Assembly (NCBI GenBank): GCA_964019055.1
Contig: OZ025220.1
Coordinates: 4,419,478-4,483,477 of the forward strand
Direction of reading: 5' to 3'
DNA from: Anthopleura xanthogrammica
Taxonomy: Eukaryota; Cnidaria; Anthozoa; Actiniaria; Actiniidae
Length of the DNA: 64,000 nucleotides
The translations under genes and the position numbers were made by a program. The notes beneath the pieces were generated by a model. That model ran no database searches and was not told where the DNA came from. It saw only the letters and a program-made list of their open reading frames with translations. Of this stretch, positions 41,321-52,378 are shown in pieces (the first letter of the stretch is position 1; the number at the start of each line of letters is the position of its first letter).

Positions 41321-41509
41321 CACGATGGAATTGATCTTGAGGATCAAGACGTTTTTTATTTGAAGATTTTGGTCAGCGGTCAAGGATGATGGCAGCAGTT
41401 TTCCCACTCTCTCATGAAATCTACTTTTCGTGTTAAATTTCCCTATATTTTCAGTGTTACTTTTAGTTTTATACCTTATGTTTACTTGGCCTTACTCAGT
41501 GCTTTATTC

Positions 41510-42217
41510 ATGGATGAACAAAAACTTACAAATTTAATCGAAAGGATCTTAGATAAGAAAATCAACCCAATCGCCAAGACTCTGAACGACCTGAAGACGA
41601 AAATTGACAAGTTGGAAAATATTGAAAAGTCTATAGAGTTCTTAAGCACTAACTATGATGAGCTACTAGCCAAGATAAAGAAACTAGAATCAGACAAGTT
41701 ACGACTTGAACAAGAATCTAACAACCTACGAATGGAAGTTCATAGATCTACTAACAGTATCGTACAGTTAAAAGAAGAGATCAATAACCTCGAGCAATAT
41801 TCAGGAAGGGATTGTCTAGAGATCAAAGGGATACCATCAAGAGATGACGAAAATACCGATGAAATCATTAAAGAGATTGGAAAACTGGTTGATGTAGATA
41901 TAGATGATGAAGATATTTCAACTAGTCATCGTCTACCGCTTCCAAAAAGTAGACCAAGTTCTGTTGCAAGCGAAGATCCTATCATCATTGTCAAGTTCAC
42001 ACGTCGGGGTAAACGGGATGAACTTTACGATTCTAGAAATGAACTTAAAAATAAATCTACGCGAGATCTTGGACTGGGTCGCCACCACGATAGAAAGATA
42101 TTTATAAGTGAAAGTCTCACCCAACACGATAGGAAGTTATTCAACAAGTGCCTCAAAGCCAAAAAAGACCTGCAGTTCCGTTTTATTTGGACCAAACATG
42201 GCAAGATTCTCAAATAA
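41510..42217 (+). CDS. LINE ORF1-like coiled-coil protein
   Basis: About 235 residues from ATGGATGAACAAAAAC. A long coiled coil (LNDLKTKIDKLENIEKSIEF ... LKEEINNLEQYSGRD) leads into LEIKGIPSRDDENTDEIIKE and a basic C-terminal domain (IIVKFTRRGKRDELYDSRNE ... KIFISESLTQHDRKLF). This is the layout of CR1/L2 ORF1 proteins, trimeric RNA-binding chaperones. The frame is intact to a TAA at 42215-42217, where the deletion junction begins. Confidence 0.75.
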   Translation: MDEQKLTNLIERILDKKINPIAKTLNDLKTKIDKLENIEKSIEFLSTNYDELLAKIKKLESDKLRLEQESNNLRMEVHRSTNSIVQLKEEINNLEQYSGRDCLEIKGIPSRDDENTDEIIKEIGKLVDVDIDDEDISTSHRLPLPKSRPSSVASEDPIIIVKFTRRGKRDELYDSRNELKNKSTRDLGLGRHHDRKIFISESLTQHDRKLFNKCLKAKKDLQFRFIWTKHGKILK

Positions 42218-43540
42218 TTATAGACCAATTTCTTTAATTGTCTATTTTTAATCGTTTACTTGAGAAACTTATGTACAAAAGATTTTTGAGTTTCATTAAC
42301 AAACACAACTTACTGTATGATAAACAGCTGGGCTTTAGAAGCAACCATTCTGCTGAAATGGCAATACTCTTAATTACTGATAAAATTCAGAAAGCTATTG
42401 ACAGTGGGCACTATGCATCTGGGATCTTCCTAGATCTTAGTAAAGCATTTGATACTGTTAACCATGAAATATTATTGCAAAAACTTGAGAATTATGGCAT
42501 TAGAGGAATAGCAAAGAACTAGTTCCAATCTTACTTGTACAATAGGAAGCAATATGTGGCAATAGGGAATAATAGATCAGATTCCCTACAAATCACGTGT
42601 GGGGTTCCACAGGTTCAATCCTAGGGCCTCTTTTGTTCTTGCTTTACATCAATGACTTTTATAATTCTTCTCGATTACTCGACTTTTATCTCTTTGCAGA
42701 TGATTCAAACCTTTTTTATGCTAATAAGAGCTTGTTAACTTTAGAAACAACTGTAAACAATGAGTTGCTTTCTGTCCATAATTGGCTTTGTGCCAATAAA
42801 CTGGTTCTAAATATAGAAAAATCTAACATTGTGATATTCCATCCATCACAAAAGAAACTATCTCACCAACTTAAGATTATGATCAATGACAAAGAACTTT
42901 GCCAGGATCAAAGTATTAAGTACCTTGGGGTGATCATTGATTCCCACCTAAATTGGAAAGCTCATATTGCACACATAATTACTAAAAAGATAAAACAAAA
43001 CATTGGAGCTCTCTCCAAGCTAAGACATCTAATAAACTCTGAAATACTCAAGAATCTTTATTATTCTCTTATATATCCTTTTTTTACTTATGGTATTATA
43101 GCTTGGGGTAACACATATTCGTCTACAATTAAACCGTTATTTATTCTACAGAAGAAAGCCATACGAATAATAACTTTTTCTTCTTATAATGACCACACTA
43201 ATCCTCTCTTTATAATGTTAAAAATATTAAAACTTGAGGATCTCATTTACTTCTATAATGCTATGTTCATGTATGACTAACATTTTGGCAGACTACCAAG
43301 TATTTTTGATTCATTCTTTGTTAAGGTCTCTCAAATACATAGTTATAATACAAGGCTTGCAAGTCTTCTTTTTCTCTCCCTCGCCTAAGAACCAACTATG
43401 GTAAATTTAATATTAAATTTAATGGAATCAAGGTATGGAATTCCGTAGACGAGAAACTAAAAAATCTTAGTAAACCGTTATTCAAAAAAGGTTTGAAAGA
43501 CGGTTTGCTTAGATCATACCTTGACGATCAGCGTGAATAA
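42218..43540 (+). pseudogene. CR1/L2 reverse transcriptase and C-terminus, broken
   Basis: Starts abruptly with NYRPISLI-like sequence at about 42220. Motifs: GIFLDLSKAFDTVNHEILLQ (about 42420), then after a stop at 42520-42522 and a frameshift near 42610, GPLLFLLYINDF and the catalytic YLFADDSNLFY (about 42688). A final frame change near 43280 leads to FNGIKVWNSVDEKLKNL, the usual C-terminal motif, and TAA at about 43538. At least three lesions plus the upstream deletion. Confidence 0.8.
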
Positions 43541-44253
43541 ATATCAAAATTTGTAAATTTCTATTGGTTATCGTATCTAGTTCGTATTTATTATATTTGA
43601 TAATTAATCATTATAGGATAAGTAGAATAATATATATTATTATATTGACTAGGCCACTTTTCTTTTCTCTTCTTTTATTTATGTATGTACTTTTCATATT
43701 TCGTGTTCATATATATATATATAAATATATATACTTCCTTTTCTTCATATTTTCTTCGTTCTTTATAAATTTATATACTTCTATTGACCTAAAAATTGTT
43801 AATGTAAACTTATAATGTGCCAGCTGTCTCGTTTAGCCTATGGCTACTACAGCTGACTTAGTACAAAGAATTTGTAACTTGTAATGTAAATTATTTGCAA
43901 TTAGTGTACTATCAATTAAGATTGATTGATTGATTTGGTTTCTAATGGCGAATCGATCATATAAACAGACGTCAACAAGGATAGACACAAAATGCTGTCT
44001 TTTAAAACTGAAGATTTTACAGTAAAACTCTACCTAACTACAAGAAATTTCCTCCTACAAGGTTCTCACACGAAAACAAATGTCATTCTACCTCACCAAT
44101 CGATACTACGGGATCACGTGAGATTGAGCACGTGACCAGTAAACCACATGAGCGACTTTGTAAACCAGGGAGAAGGTTGTTGTTGGACGAGGTCCTGATA
44201 AATACGAGTAAATACAGCGGCAGAAAAGAGAAATTCACTTACTCAACTGAACG

Positions 44254-44810
44254 ATGTCTGAGGAGAAGACAGAATCAGAGCTTGGTGGCGAAAAAAAAAC
44301 AGGAAGAAACGGCCGGCGTCAGGGAAAATACCAACCAAGGCCAACAAGAAGAGACACATCCAAGATGGCGATTTTCCCGCCAAAACACAACATCTTGACG
44401 ACCTCAGAAAGAGAGAGTACAATCCCTCCAAAGATGCCCCAAAAGGGGATACTGAGAACCATGGTGAATATGCTTCACACAACGGTAAAAGTACCGTAAA
44501 AGACAAGATAGTCATGCTGCTAGAGTCAATGAATACACTCGTTCAGCAGCAGGTGAGCGGGCAATCAAAATTGAATGCCAAGCTACGAACAATGGGAGAC
44601 AAAATTGCCTCTCTGCAAGATCAGTTAGATAAATATAATACTGAAGACGAGGAAGAGGTATCCAGTGAAACATCTAGGGGAAACTTAGAGAAGAACCTCG
44701 AAGATCTTCTCGCAGGCCCCGAGAATGATGAGGAGAAAAATCCCAACGATAATTCCTCAGGGGAAAAATCAGGAACAGGGTCAAGTTCAGAAGACTTGAA
44801 AACCAAATGA
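44254..44810 (+). pseudogene. Unrecognised acidic coiled-coil ORFs (possible gag-like start)
   Basis: Two frames: 44254-44499 (basic, MSEEKTESELGGEKKTGRNG) and 44514-44810 (coiled coil KLNAKLRTMGDKIASLQDQL, then an acidic/Ser-rich tail). They look like one gene with a frameshift near 44500. Cnidarian retroelement gag-like proteins start similarly, but no zinc knuckle follows, so the assignment is weak. Confidence 0.35.
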
Positions 44811-45049
44811 GCAATGATTTTAGAAAGACATTCTGATGAAATTTGTTCAAAGAAAGACAAAAAGTGGCACAAAGTAGAATTATCTGAGAAACTAACATTT
44901 TCTGATGAGCTTTTAAAACCAGTCTGAATAGTACTTATATTATATTATTATATTATTATTATATTTCTGGAAGGTAGAAAACAGGACTCTCTGATTGGAT
45001 TGGTTCTCAGATATAATATTAGAATAGAATTCGTTCTTGGCTTTCTTGA

Positions 45050-45790
45050 TCAAATCTCGAACAAGATTGCACTGGTCGACATATAGTTGACGATCAACCA
45101 TAAGACAAGACTTCCTCCAATTTCTCTCCAGAAATTAACTTTAGCAACTTTCACTTCATCAGTGTACCAAGGTGACGATGGGCGCACAGTTATGACCCGT
45201 TCTTTACTGGGTGCGTGCTGGTCTAGGACAGAGTTCAGTACAGACTCATATTGACCAAGAAGTCCAGGAAGATCATTTTGAAGAGCCGTAGATAACAGCA
45301 GGCCAGAAACATCTTTCGAAAAAGAATCAAGATCTACAGATTTCAATTTACAACATCTAGAAACCCTTCTTTCAAAGGGAGGTTTGCTAATCAAAATATT
45401 ACAAAAAACTGCAGAATGGTCAGAAATGGCCGGATCACAAACAGAGACATTATTTATAATGTTCTCATTGTCTCTAGTAATTACAAGATCCAAAATGTGC
45501 TTTCCTTGATAAGTAGCTTCCCTGACATGTTGGGTAAGGTTAAAACATTCTAAAATATTCAAAAATCGGAGAGCAAGAGCATCTGACATATCTTCTACAC
45601 GAAAATTAAAATCCCCAACAATTATAAAAGACTTCATTTCAGTAGAAAATTTCTCAAAAAAAGTAGAGAACTCATCAAAAAACAGTGAAATAGAAAATTA
45701 ATTCTAGCACTAGGTGGAGGTCTATAAATTATGAATACAGAGAAGTGCCCAAAAGAAGAGTTTGAAGTCATTCCTATAGCCTCGAACGAT
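45050..45790 (-). pseudogene. LINE endonuclease fragment (CR1/L2-like)
   Basis: Minus-strand frame 45637-45050: IIVGDFNFRVED (catalytic Asp), GKHILDLVIT, ISDHSAVF (SDH motif), then VRPSSPWYTDEVKVAKVNFW leading toward the reverse transcriptase. Another frame just upstream (about 45770-45690) keeps GHFSVFIIYRPPPSARI. The 5' end, the reverse transcriptase and the tail are missing. Confidence 0.75.
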
Positions 45791-46300
45791 TTGAATTTAT
45801 TGAAAGAAATTTTATGATTAGATGAAGTTTCAATTATAGGTCTTCGATTTAAATATGAACTCGTTGATGTAGAACAAGCTCGATTATGAATATTTAATGT
45901 GAAGAACCAGAAAATGTAGAAATCTTAGCTGTCTTTCCAGAATTTGCAGATAAAGATCGACCACCTCTTTTACCCCTGAAGCAACGAAAAATTCCTAGTG
46001 ATTTAAGTATAGTGATTGTAGATTTCTCCAGCGGAAAACCCAGCGAAGATGAAGGCAATATTGTTGCATAATGGCGCGAAGTTTGAAGTTTAGTTTGAAG
46101 TCAAAACACTTCCACCAGTTACAGCATGATAACAGAAAGTTTTTCGAATATAAAATCATAACAGGAAAGCCCTGACAATGTCCAAAGAAGATAAAGTAAA
46201 AGATATTGCTTAAAACAAAGATTTTCGTTGGTAAAAACTAAAAATTTAGAGAGCTTACAAATAAGCAGCTTCACTTAGTGCTTCACTTCATCGACTCAAT

Positions 46301-46495
46301 ATTCGAGCGAGGTCTATTACGATAGATTAGCTTTTGAAAACGACGCAATTCATATATTATTTTGAAGGGTTTCTTTTGATTTTGATGTGAGATTATCACG
46401 ATTCTTGTGTTGATATTCCAGCGAGGTCTATTACGATAGATTAGCTTTTGAAAACGACGCAATTCATATACTATTTTGAATGGTTTCTTGTGATT
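46301..46495. repeat. 113-bp direct duplication
   Basis: ATTCGAGCGAGGTCTATTAC starts one copy at 46301, and the same sequence with few changes starts at 46414. The second copy runs into the 3' end of the truncated transposase, so the duplication probably formed at the truncation point. Confidence 0.8.
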
Positions 46496-47484
46496 ACCAA
46501 ATGCTTCACAGATTGCAAGAAATCGAGAAATCGAAGAAGTCTACCAGGCATCCGTACGAGTTGCACTTGTCGCCACATCGTGCGGAGAGGAGCACGAGCA
46601 GCGTATCCTTGGTCAGCTAGTAGTTCACAGTTAGCTGGAAAATTCAATGCTAACCCAGGTCCTATAGGGGCCATTCTCAAATAGGTGCCAGCATCGTTCA
46701 AATGCCCAGGGAAACCAGCTTGGATAAATCGTATGTGACCTAAGCTGTCACATACTACTTGGATGCTCATTAAATGACGGTGCCGGTGGCCACTGTAAAA
46801 ATTTCGTTGATTAACCATTGGCCGATTTATTGGGGTATATGTTCCATCGATTGCCCCAACGGCATTCGGAAAGTGTCTCCAAGTATTTCTAAGATTTCGC
46901 CATTGTCTTAGGCTCGGCCATGTTATGCAAGAGCGGAAATGATGCCACAGGATTGGTGCAATTTGGTGGATTGTTCCCGAGACTGTAGTCATGCTGATGT
47001 CAAAAATGCATGCTAGCAAATCAAGACTTGAATATTTTTGCAGCCATATCAGTACTAACAAGATCCTGTTTTCTAAATCAAGTTTATAAGGTCTTCCTTC
47101 AATAGATCTTGCTTGTCCATCCCTCCTCGATGCAACGATATCCTGAAGCACCCTGTTGACTAAGTCATTGAACGTCTCGGGTGTCTCTCCGCATACACGC
47201 CAGAAAAGGTATTCATGCCTAGAAAAGGCTCCGAATGCATCTACCCCCAGGAATGGATGTGAATTACGACTTTGCTGTAAAAGCAATTGTGGAAATGAAA
47301 TGTTAAGATGCTGGAATATTGTTAGAAATGGGATGCTGATCAGCAATTGAAGTAGAGCAAAACAACACAGAAGAATATCATCATTTTGGTCAACATCCAA
47401 GCTCTCTTGAGGTAGCGGTGCTGGTAGAGTAGGTAAAATAATGCAAAAAAAGTGAAATAGTTGAATAATATCTATAGTATCCAT
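46471..47484 (-). pseudogene. DDE_Tnp_4-type (Harbinger/IS5-like) transposase, 3'-truncated
   Basis: Start ATG 47484. Domain features: LVLIWLQKYSSLDLLACIFD (helix-turn-helix region), NAVGAIDGTYTPINRP (first catalytic Asp), FPGHLNDAGTYL and CELLADQGYAARAPL (second Asp region). The region with the catalytic Glu is absent: after about residue 310 the sequence runs into the 113-bp duplication. Divergent to the gene at 47951, the usual two-gene layout. Confidence 0.78.
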
Positions 47485-47950
47485 GTTGAGTAATGTGAAA
47501 TGGACCGGTCTGATCCTGCAATCTTATATATATATTAAAAACAATAAAATACAGACGAAAACTAATTGAATATGGCTAACTACAATTGTACATGTGTTCC
47601 ATTGTTTAATTAGTGGTATTTTGTACTATATACTTACTACTATTCTGTACTTTTAAAATGTTACGTAATATATTGGACGTGCAACTGTGCATGAAAAAAT
47701 CATATATCGTAAAAATGCCGAAGATAAACTTTATTGTTTATTGTTACTCACGATAAATAAAAGTAGTCACCATGAAATGTCATGGGTTTGGGTTCTCTGT
47801 GAACATGAGAGGCGTGCATATGTTTTATAATATTACAATGGGTTATATAACCCTTTTCAAACTTATTATTTAATTATCGTCAAATTGATAGTTCTTGTCT
47901 ATATACAGAAGTTAAAACTCTCAAACTGATTGCCTGAAAGAGTCTAAGTC

Positions 47951-48706
47951 ATGGCAGGTATTTGGCGGCCATATGAGATTAACGAATCTCCCAGTGAAAC
48001 GACATCTAAAACGGCATCACAGAAAAGAGAAAGAGGTAAGTTTACAATAGTTCTAGGTCCGTTTCAATCTTCTAGATAATTCAACTTATAATGTTTATTT
48101 TATCCTTAGTGAAGCGAAAACCTGGAATTCAAGAGATAGCAGTCGTCAAGGAAGCATGGCTTTCGGAGAGATGCAAAGGGTGGGAAGCTGTAGTTTCGAA
48201 GGCCAAAATCAGCATAGCCAAATCTTCAATAGTTCAAGCAGAAATAAAATCTTATTACCAAAAATCCAAACTAACTGCGCTGATAAGTAGAGTCAAGAAG
48301 TGCGTCGAAAAGCTCCATGTGGTGCCGTCTAAGAACGATAACGGCGCTTCCTGTTCATCTCGTGCACCAGGCCTTTCCACCGAGACCAATAATGGTTTGT
48401 CCGCAGTAAAGTGTGCAGAAGCTCAAACAAAGGTACTAGTACTGGAGTCTGAAACAGAACAAACTTCAAGTGCGGAGGAATATGCCTTACAAGAACCGGA
48501 GAGAAGGAGGGATAGAGCAAAGAGAAAGTGAGCTGACAAAAGTCACGGATAGTGATGAATCCAGCAGCGATGAGGAACCGAAAAGAAAAGATAAAGGGGA
48601 GCTGCAAAGGGAGGCCCTCGAAAAGCACTCAAAAATGTGCGATGCAGCTCTAGCCACAATGTCTAAAATGGAAGGACTGCTGACAAAGCTCCAGAAAAAA
48701 ATGTAA
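47951..48706 (+). pseudogene. Partner DNA-binding protein of the transposon, spliced, frameshifted
   Basis: Exon 1 47951-48035 (MAGIWRPYEINESP...) joins exon 2 at 48110 across a 74-bp GTAAGT...CCTTAG intron with matching phase. The following domain (VVKEAWLSERCKGWEAVVSK ... LTALISRVKKCVEKL) is short, basic and helical. The frame stops at 48531; an overlapping frame (48470-48706) supplies an acidic stretch (SDESSSDEEPKRKDKG) and a C-terminal helix (KHSKMCDAALATMSKMEGLL) typical of such partners. One frameshift near 48500. A trihelix-like fold is not certain. Confidence 0.6.
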
Positions 48707-48811
48707 AAAAAGCTTAGACACAGGAGACACGAATGTTTGGGACATTTTGAGTTGAACTATGATTCTTTTCTCTGTTCTTCTCGAGTACCTTTTATAGTGT
48801 TTCACAATAGT

Positions 48812-48945
48812 GTGATTTTCATCGGACTGTGAAACAGTTGCAATGCTAATACATGTCGGAACTTAATTCCGTTCTTTTTCTTTGTCTCTTTTTCACTATT
48901 AGACAGTGACTACAAGAAATCGTTTCACAGTCCGATGAAAATCAC
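48812..48945. repeat. Perfect 24-bp inverted repeat, 86-bp loop
   Basis: GTGATTTTCATCGGACTGTG then AAAC at 48812-48835 is exactly inverted at 48922-48945. It lies between two transposon gene pairs and may be a MITE or a transposon end. Confidence 0.8.
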
Positions 48946-49109
48946 TCTATATTATAATTGTAATAGCAATAAAAAATAGTTGTCATTTGAAACAATGGAC
49001 TCGTGTTTCTTATCCCTACACAACAATTTATTAGCTGTCGTTGTTATTCAAATAAACGCGAAAAGCGTGCAGCGTCAAAGCGTCAAAGTAGCGTAAAAAG
49101 AACTGACTT

Positions 49110-49982
49110 ATGAAACATCTCTTCCCTAAACTGCACCAAGTGAAACAACAAAAAGAAGATGTGGAGAAAAGAATTGCTCAGGCGAAGATTAAGTCATGCA
49201 TAGTCGAAGGACAAATATGTGGGAAATGTCACTTAAAAATTGGCCATTCACAGAAGAAGTGTGAGCTAGAAAATTGCAGTAGCGTGTTTCTATGTGGACA
49301 AGAGAAGCGTCATCCTGGCGAGATAAATCGAAAGAGACTAGCACAAATGGTAGAGAAAGAAGAGAAGATTCTCCAAAACCTCGAGTTAGAATTTCAGCGA
49401 CGGGAGACATCAATTGAAACCGTGGAAAAAAAATATTTGCATGAAAATTGAGAATGAGCTACTAGAAGTCTGTAAAGAAGAGTACACCAACAAAAATGGA
49501 CACCTAGATTGGAAATTATTGCGAAAACATACTGCACTGATAGAAAACTCTAGAAGATTATGGCATAGCATTCCCCTCGATTTCTGATGATTCTGAAACC
49601 AAAGTATTCTCAAGTACTGATGTCTGCAAAAATGAATCTCTACCTGCACCATCAAGCATGGAAGAGGAAGAGAACCAGCTCCAGATTGCTATTCGCGAAA
49701 GTCTTCATGCACAGGAAGCAGGTGATGAACAACCAAACATTCAGCGATTAACATCAACAAGCACCACAACTTTCCTATTAACCCACCACCCTTCGCTCTA
49801 CAACCCTGCAGTTTACCATGGGGGCTATGTTTATAATTATCCTAATTTGCAAATGCACATCCAAGCCCACAAAACACTGAGACATTGAGTTCTGATAGCA
49901 ATAACTTTAATTCAAACACAAGTGATAATGACAGTGAGACCGCAGCAAATGTTTTACTGTCCCTTTCTAAAGGACAAATGTG
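49110..49982 (+). pseudogene. Zinc-knuckle accessory protein of an IS630-like transposon, frameshifted
   Basis: The first frame (49110-49451) has a coiled coil, then CGKCHLKIGHSQKKC, further Cys residues and an EKRHPGE motif, matching the knuckle of the SAM-domain gene at 2353-7416. Frameshifts near 49445 (into a part containing CKEEYTNKNGHLDWKLLRKH), near 49565-49650 and near 49885 lead to a Pro/Tyr/His-rich region and the end AANVLLSLSKGQM at 49982. It is convergent with the transposase at 50529-51608. No SAM domain is visible at the N-terminus here. Confidence 0.65.
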
Positions 49983-50043
49983 AACATTAGGAGAATCAAA
50001 AACCTAGAGAGAATGTCATGTTTAATTACAAATTGAAAAGTTG

Positions 50044-50540
50044 TCAAATTGTTGTTGTTTTGAGTTTGTACTTTTACATGTAAGAGTTAACACACTTTAA
50101 GTATGAAATTTTAGTAACAAAATAGTGCAAATTTAAATAGGAATATGTTGAGTTAAATAATATTACAGCACTTTAAACAGTTTATATATGTTGACACTTC
50201 GAATTCAAACGAATAACAATTGCATTTAGTTGCAATTGCAACACAAACATTTAGAATATATAGTCAAATTTTCATTGTTTTGAGTTTGTAATAATTAATT
50301 ATTTTACATGTAAAAGAGTGAATGCACTTCAAGTATGAAATTGAAGTAGCAAAATAGTGCAAAATAGCACTAATTCGACATTAGAAAACAAAGGGATTTG
50401 CATATTGTACAGTTTAGACTTTAAATGCGTTCACTTTAAAAAATAACGGAATATGTTGAGTTAAATAATACTGTAAATACTAGTAGTTATGTTGATACTT
50501 CAAACGAATAAAAAATTGCATTTAATTGCTACACAAACAT
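50044..50540. repeat. Imperfect ~220-bp tandem duplication
   Basis: TCAAATT...TGTTTTGAGTTTGTA, AAGTATGAAATT, AATATGTTGAGTTAAATAAT and ACACAAACAT occur in the same order in 50044-50250 and 50264-50540. It lies between the convergent accessory and transposase genes. Confidence 0.75.
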
Positions 50541-51608
50541 ATACGATGTATTATTGTAAAATCCGTGTACATCCCAAGCATTTACAGTGTCTACAGCCTC
50601 TGAACTTGCATACTTCAAGTCAAAATTCACTAGCGGTTGGAGATCATAGTTCAGTTCAGTTTTGACTTTCGAAAACACAGCTTCTATAGGGTTTAGATCC
50701 GGTGAATACACAGGAGTATACAGCAGTTCTACACCAATGTCATTCAAACAATCTTCCAAAATTTCACCTCCCTCGTAATGATGACAACTGAAATTGTCCA
50801 TGACTAATATATCCCCACACTCCAAAATAGGCCTATTTGTAGTAGGTGACATAGCGTCAATAACTTCGGTGAAATACGACAGGAACTCAAACGTATTTAT
50901 TGCTCCATCTATGAAATTATAGTAAGCAACACCATCGTACAGTGAGGTAAGAGCATTAAGTGTTATGTTGGGGGATTCACATTTGCGATTAATTTCAACA
51001 CACCTCTCTCCTACTGGAGCGTGGCCATACATTCTTGTTCCAACATCAGGTGTTTTTATTCCAGCTTCATCGAAGAATTTGACCTTTTATGCATTCTTAC
51101 TGGACAAATAGTCAATAAACAGTTGCGTGTATATCATGTTTGTGGGAGTAAATCTTTCTTTCGCAATTTGTGTTATTTTCTTTCTCGAGTACTGACGACC
51201 AGATGGCAGTCTACTTTTTATCGCTCAGCTAATTGCATTTAGTGAAGTGTTCCCTTGACAATCTCCAATGTCATCCAAAACAGAGTATATTTCTTTGAGG
51301 GATATTGTTCCTTTAACAGTCTTCAGAACTTCGATCAGATGAAAGTCGTCGTCGGTTAAGTTAGATCGATTCCCGCCCATTTTGGGTTTCGGTTTATCAG
51401 TAAACTCTTGACAAAACCTAGTCCAAATACTTCGAATTGTACTTCGAGCAACTCTGAACTTCTCAGATAAGGCCGTATATGATCCAGGAAAATAACCCAT
51501 TGCAAGATTTCCTCCGTTGCTTATGATTTCGTCGATTATGACTCTTCTCAAATCAATACCGAGAGCTTTTCCAACTTCGTAAGTTCTTCCAAGGTCGCTT
51601 AGTTTCAT
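50529..51608 (-). pseudogene. Second IS630-like DDE transposase, two in-frame stops
   Basis: One continuous frame of about 359 codons from ATG 51608, interrupted by TGA at 51225-51227 and TAA at 51087-51089. N-terminal paired helix-turn-helix (LSEKFRVARSTIRSIWTRF); catalytic Asp in KFFDEAG (about 51070), Asp in ILVMDNFSCHH (about 50798) and Glu in YSPDLNPIEAVF (about 50700). Full length, with all three catalytic residues kept. It is more Tc1/IS630-canonical than the transposase at 1174. Terminal inverted repeats were not found. Confidence 0.85.
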
Positions 51609-51884
51609 GTTTACAATGCCACTTTGTCACAACTTGCGAAATATTTATACCTGTGAAAACATGCTTTTGAAGCGTGAGAAGTCATAACTTCATGCGTCTC
51701 AAAACAGTGTTTGGGGGAGTCACAACTGTCAACTTCAAACTTTACTTGATCCAATCAAAAACGGCGAGCGGCGAGGTCAACTGGAAATAGCAGTAGTAAG
51801 CAGGATATTTTTCCTTTTTAGTTTACTAAACATTTTTTAATGAATCAGACTACATTTTAAATAAATAATCTGATTTATTTTCAG

Positions 51885-52378
51885 ATGCACTCACACAGTA
51901 TGGTGTTGAAGAGGTCCGTTCTGTTTGTCAACATTTTAACACATTGTTAGTAAATGCCAACTGTGACACCATTGCAGCACAGAGGGAATGGCTTCAACTT
52001 AAACTTCATGTAGCAAGAAATAATCAATTTAGCCAGGTCCACCCCCTTGCTGTTTGGCAACGTTTAAGTGTTGAATATGTCAACATTGATCAATTCTCAA
52101 ACATCCTTAAAGTTATCCATCTTACTAGCCTTTATCCTCTCTCGAATGCTCACTGTGAAAGAGGATTTTCTGTGATGAAGAGAATTAAGAGTGATTGGAG
52201 ATGCTGCCTATCAAATGATACCTTAAACATTCTAATGAGAATTGACATTGAGGAACCTAATATTGCTGACTTTGAACCTAGACCAGTTGTCAACAGATGG
52301 TATATCTCAGGCCACGCTAATGCACCCTGCGACATTATTGAACTGCCAAGAATCACTTTATATGCATATATATGTTGA
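51885..52378 (+). pseudogene. hAT transposase C-terminal exon
   Basis: Opens after TTTATTTTCAG (51884). The dimerisation domain is clear: LKVIHLTSLYPLSNAHCERG, then FSVMKRIKSDWRCCLSNDTL. This is the hAT C-terminal motif. The catalytic core exons are not present upstream, so this is a fragment, or a last exon with the rest lost. Confidence 0.75.

Larger units (their letters stand above)
41330..43940 (+). mobile_element. CR1/L2-type LINE with internal deletion
   Basis: ORF1 is followed directly by reverse transcriptase sequence: the endonuclease and the first part of the polymerase are missing. It ends with an AATTAAGATTGATTGATTGA-type short-repeat tail (43912-43935), typical of the CR1/L2 group, which lacks poly(A). 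The 5' limit is unclear. Confidence 0.8.
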
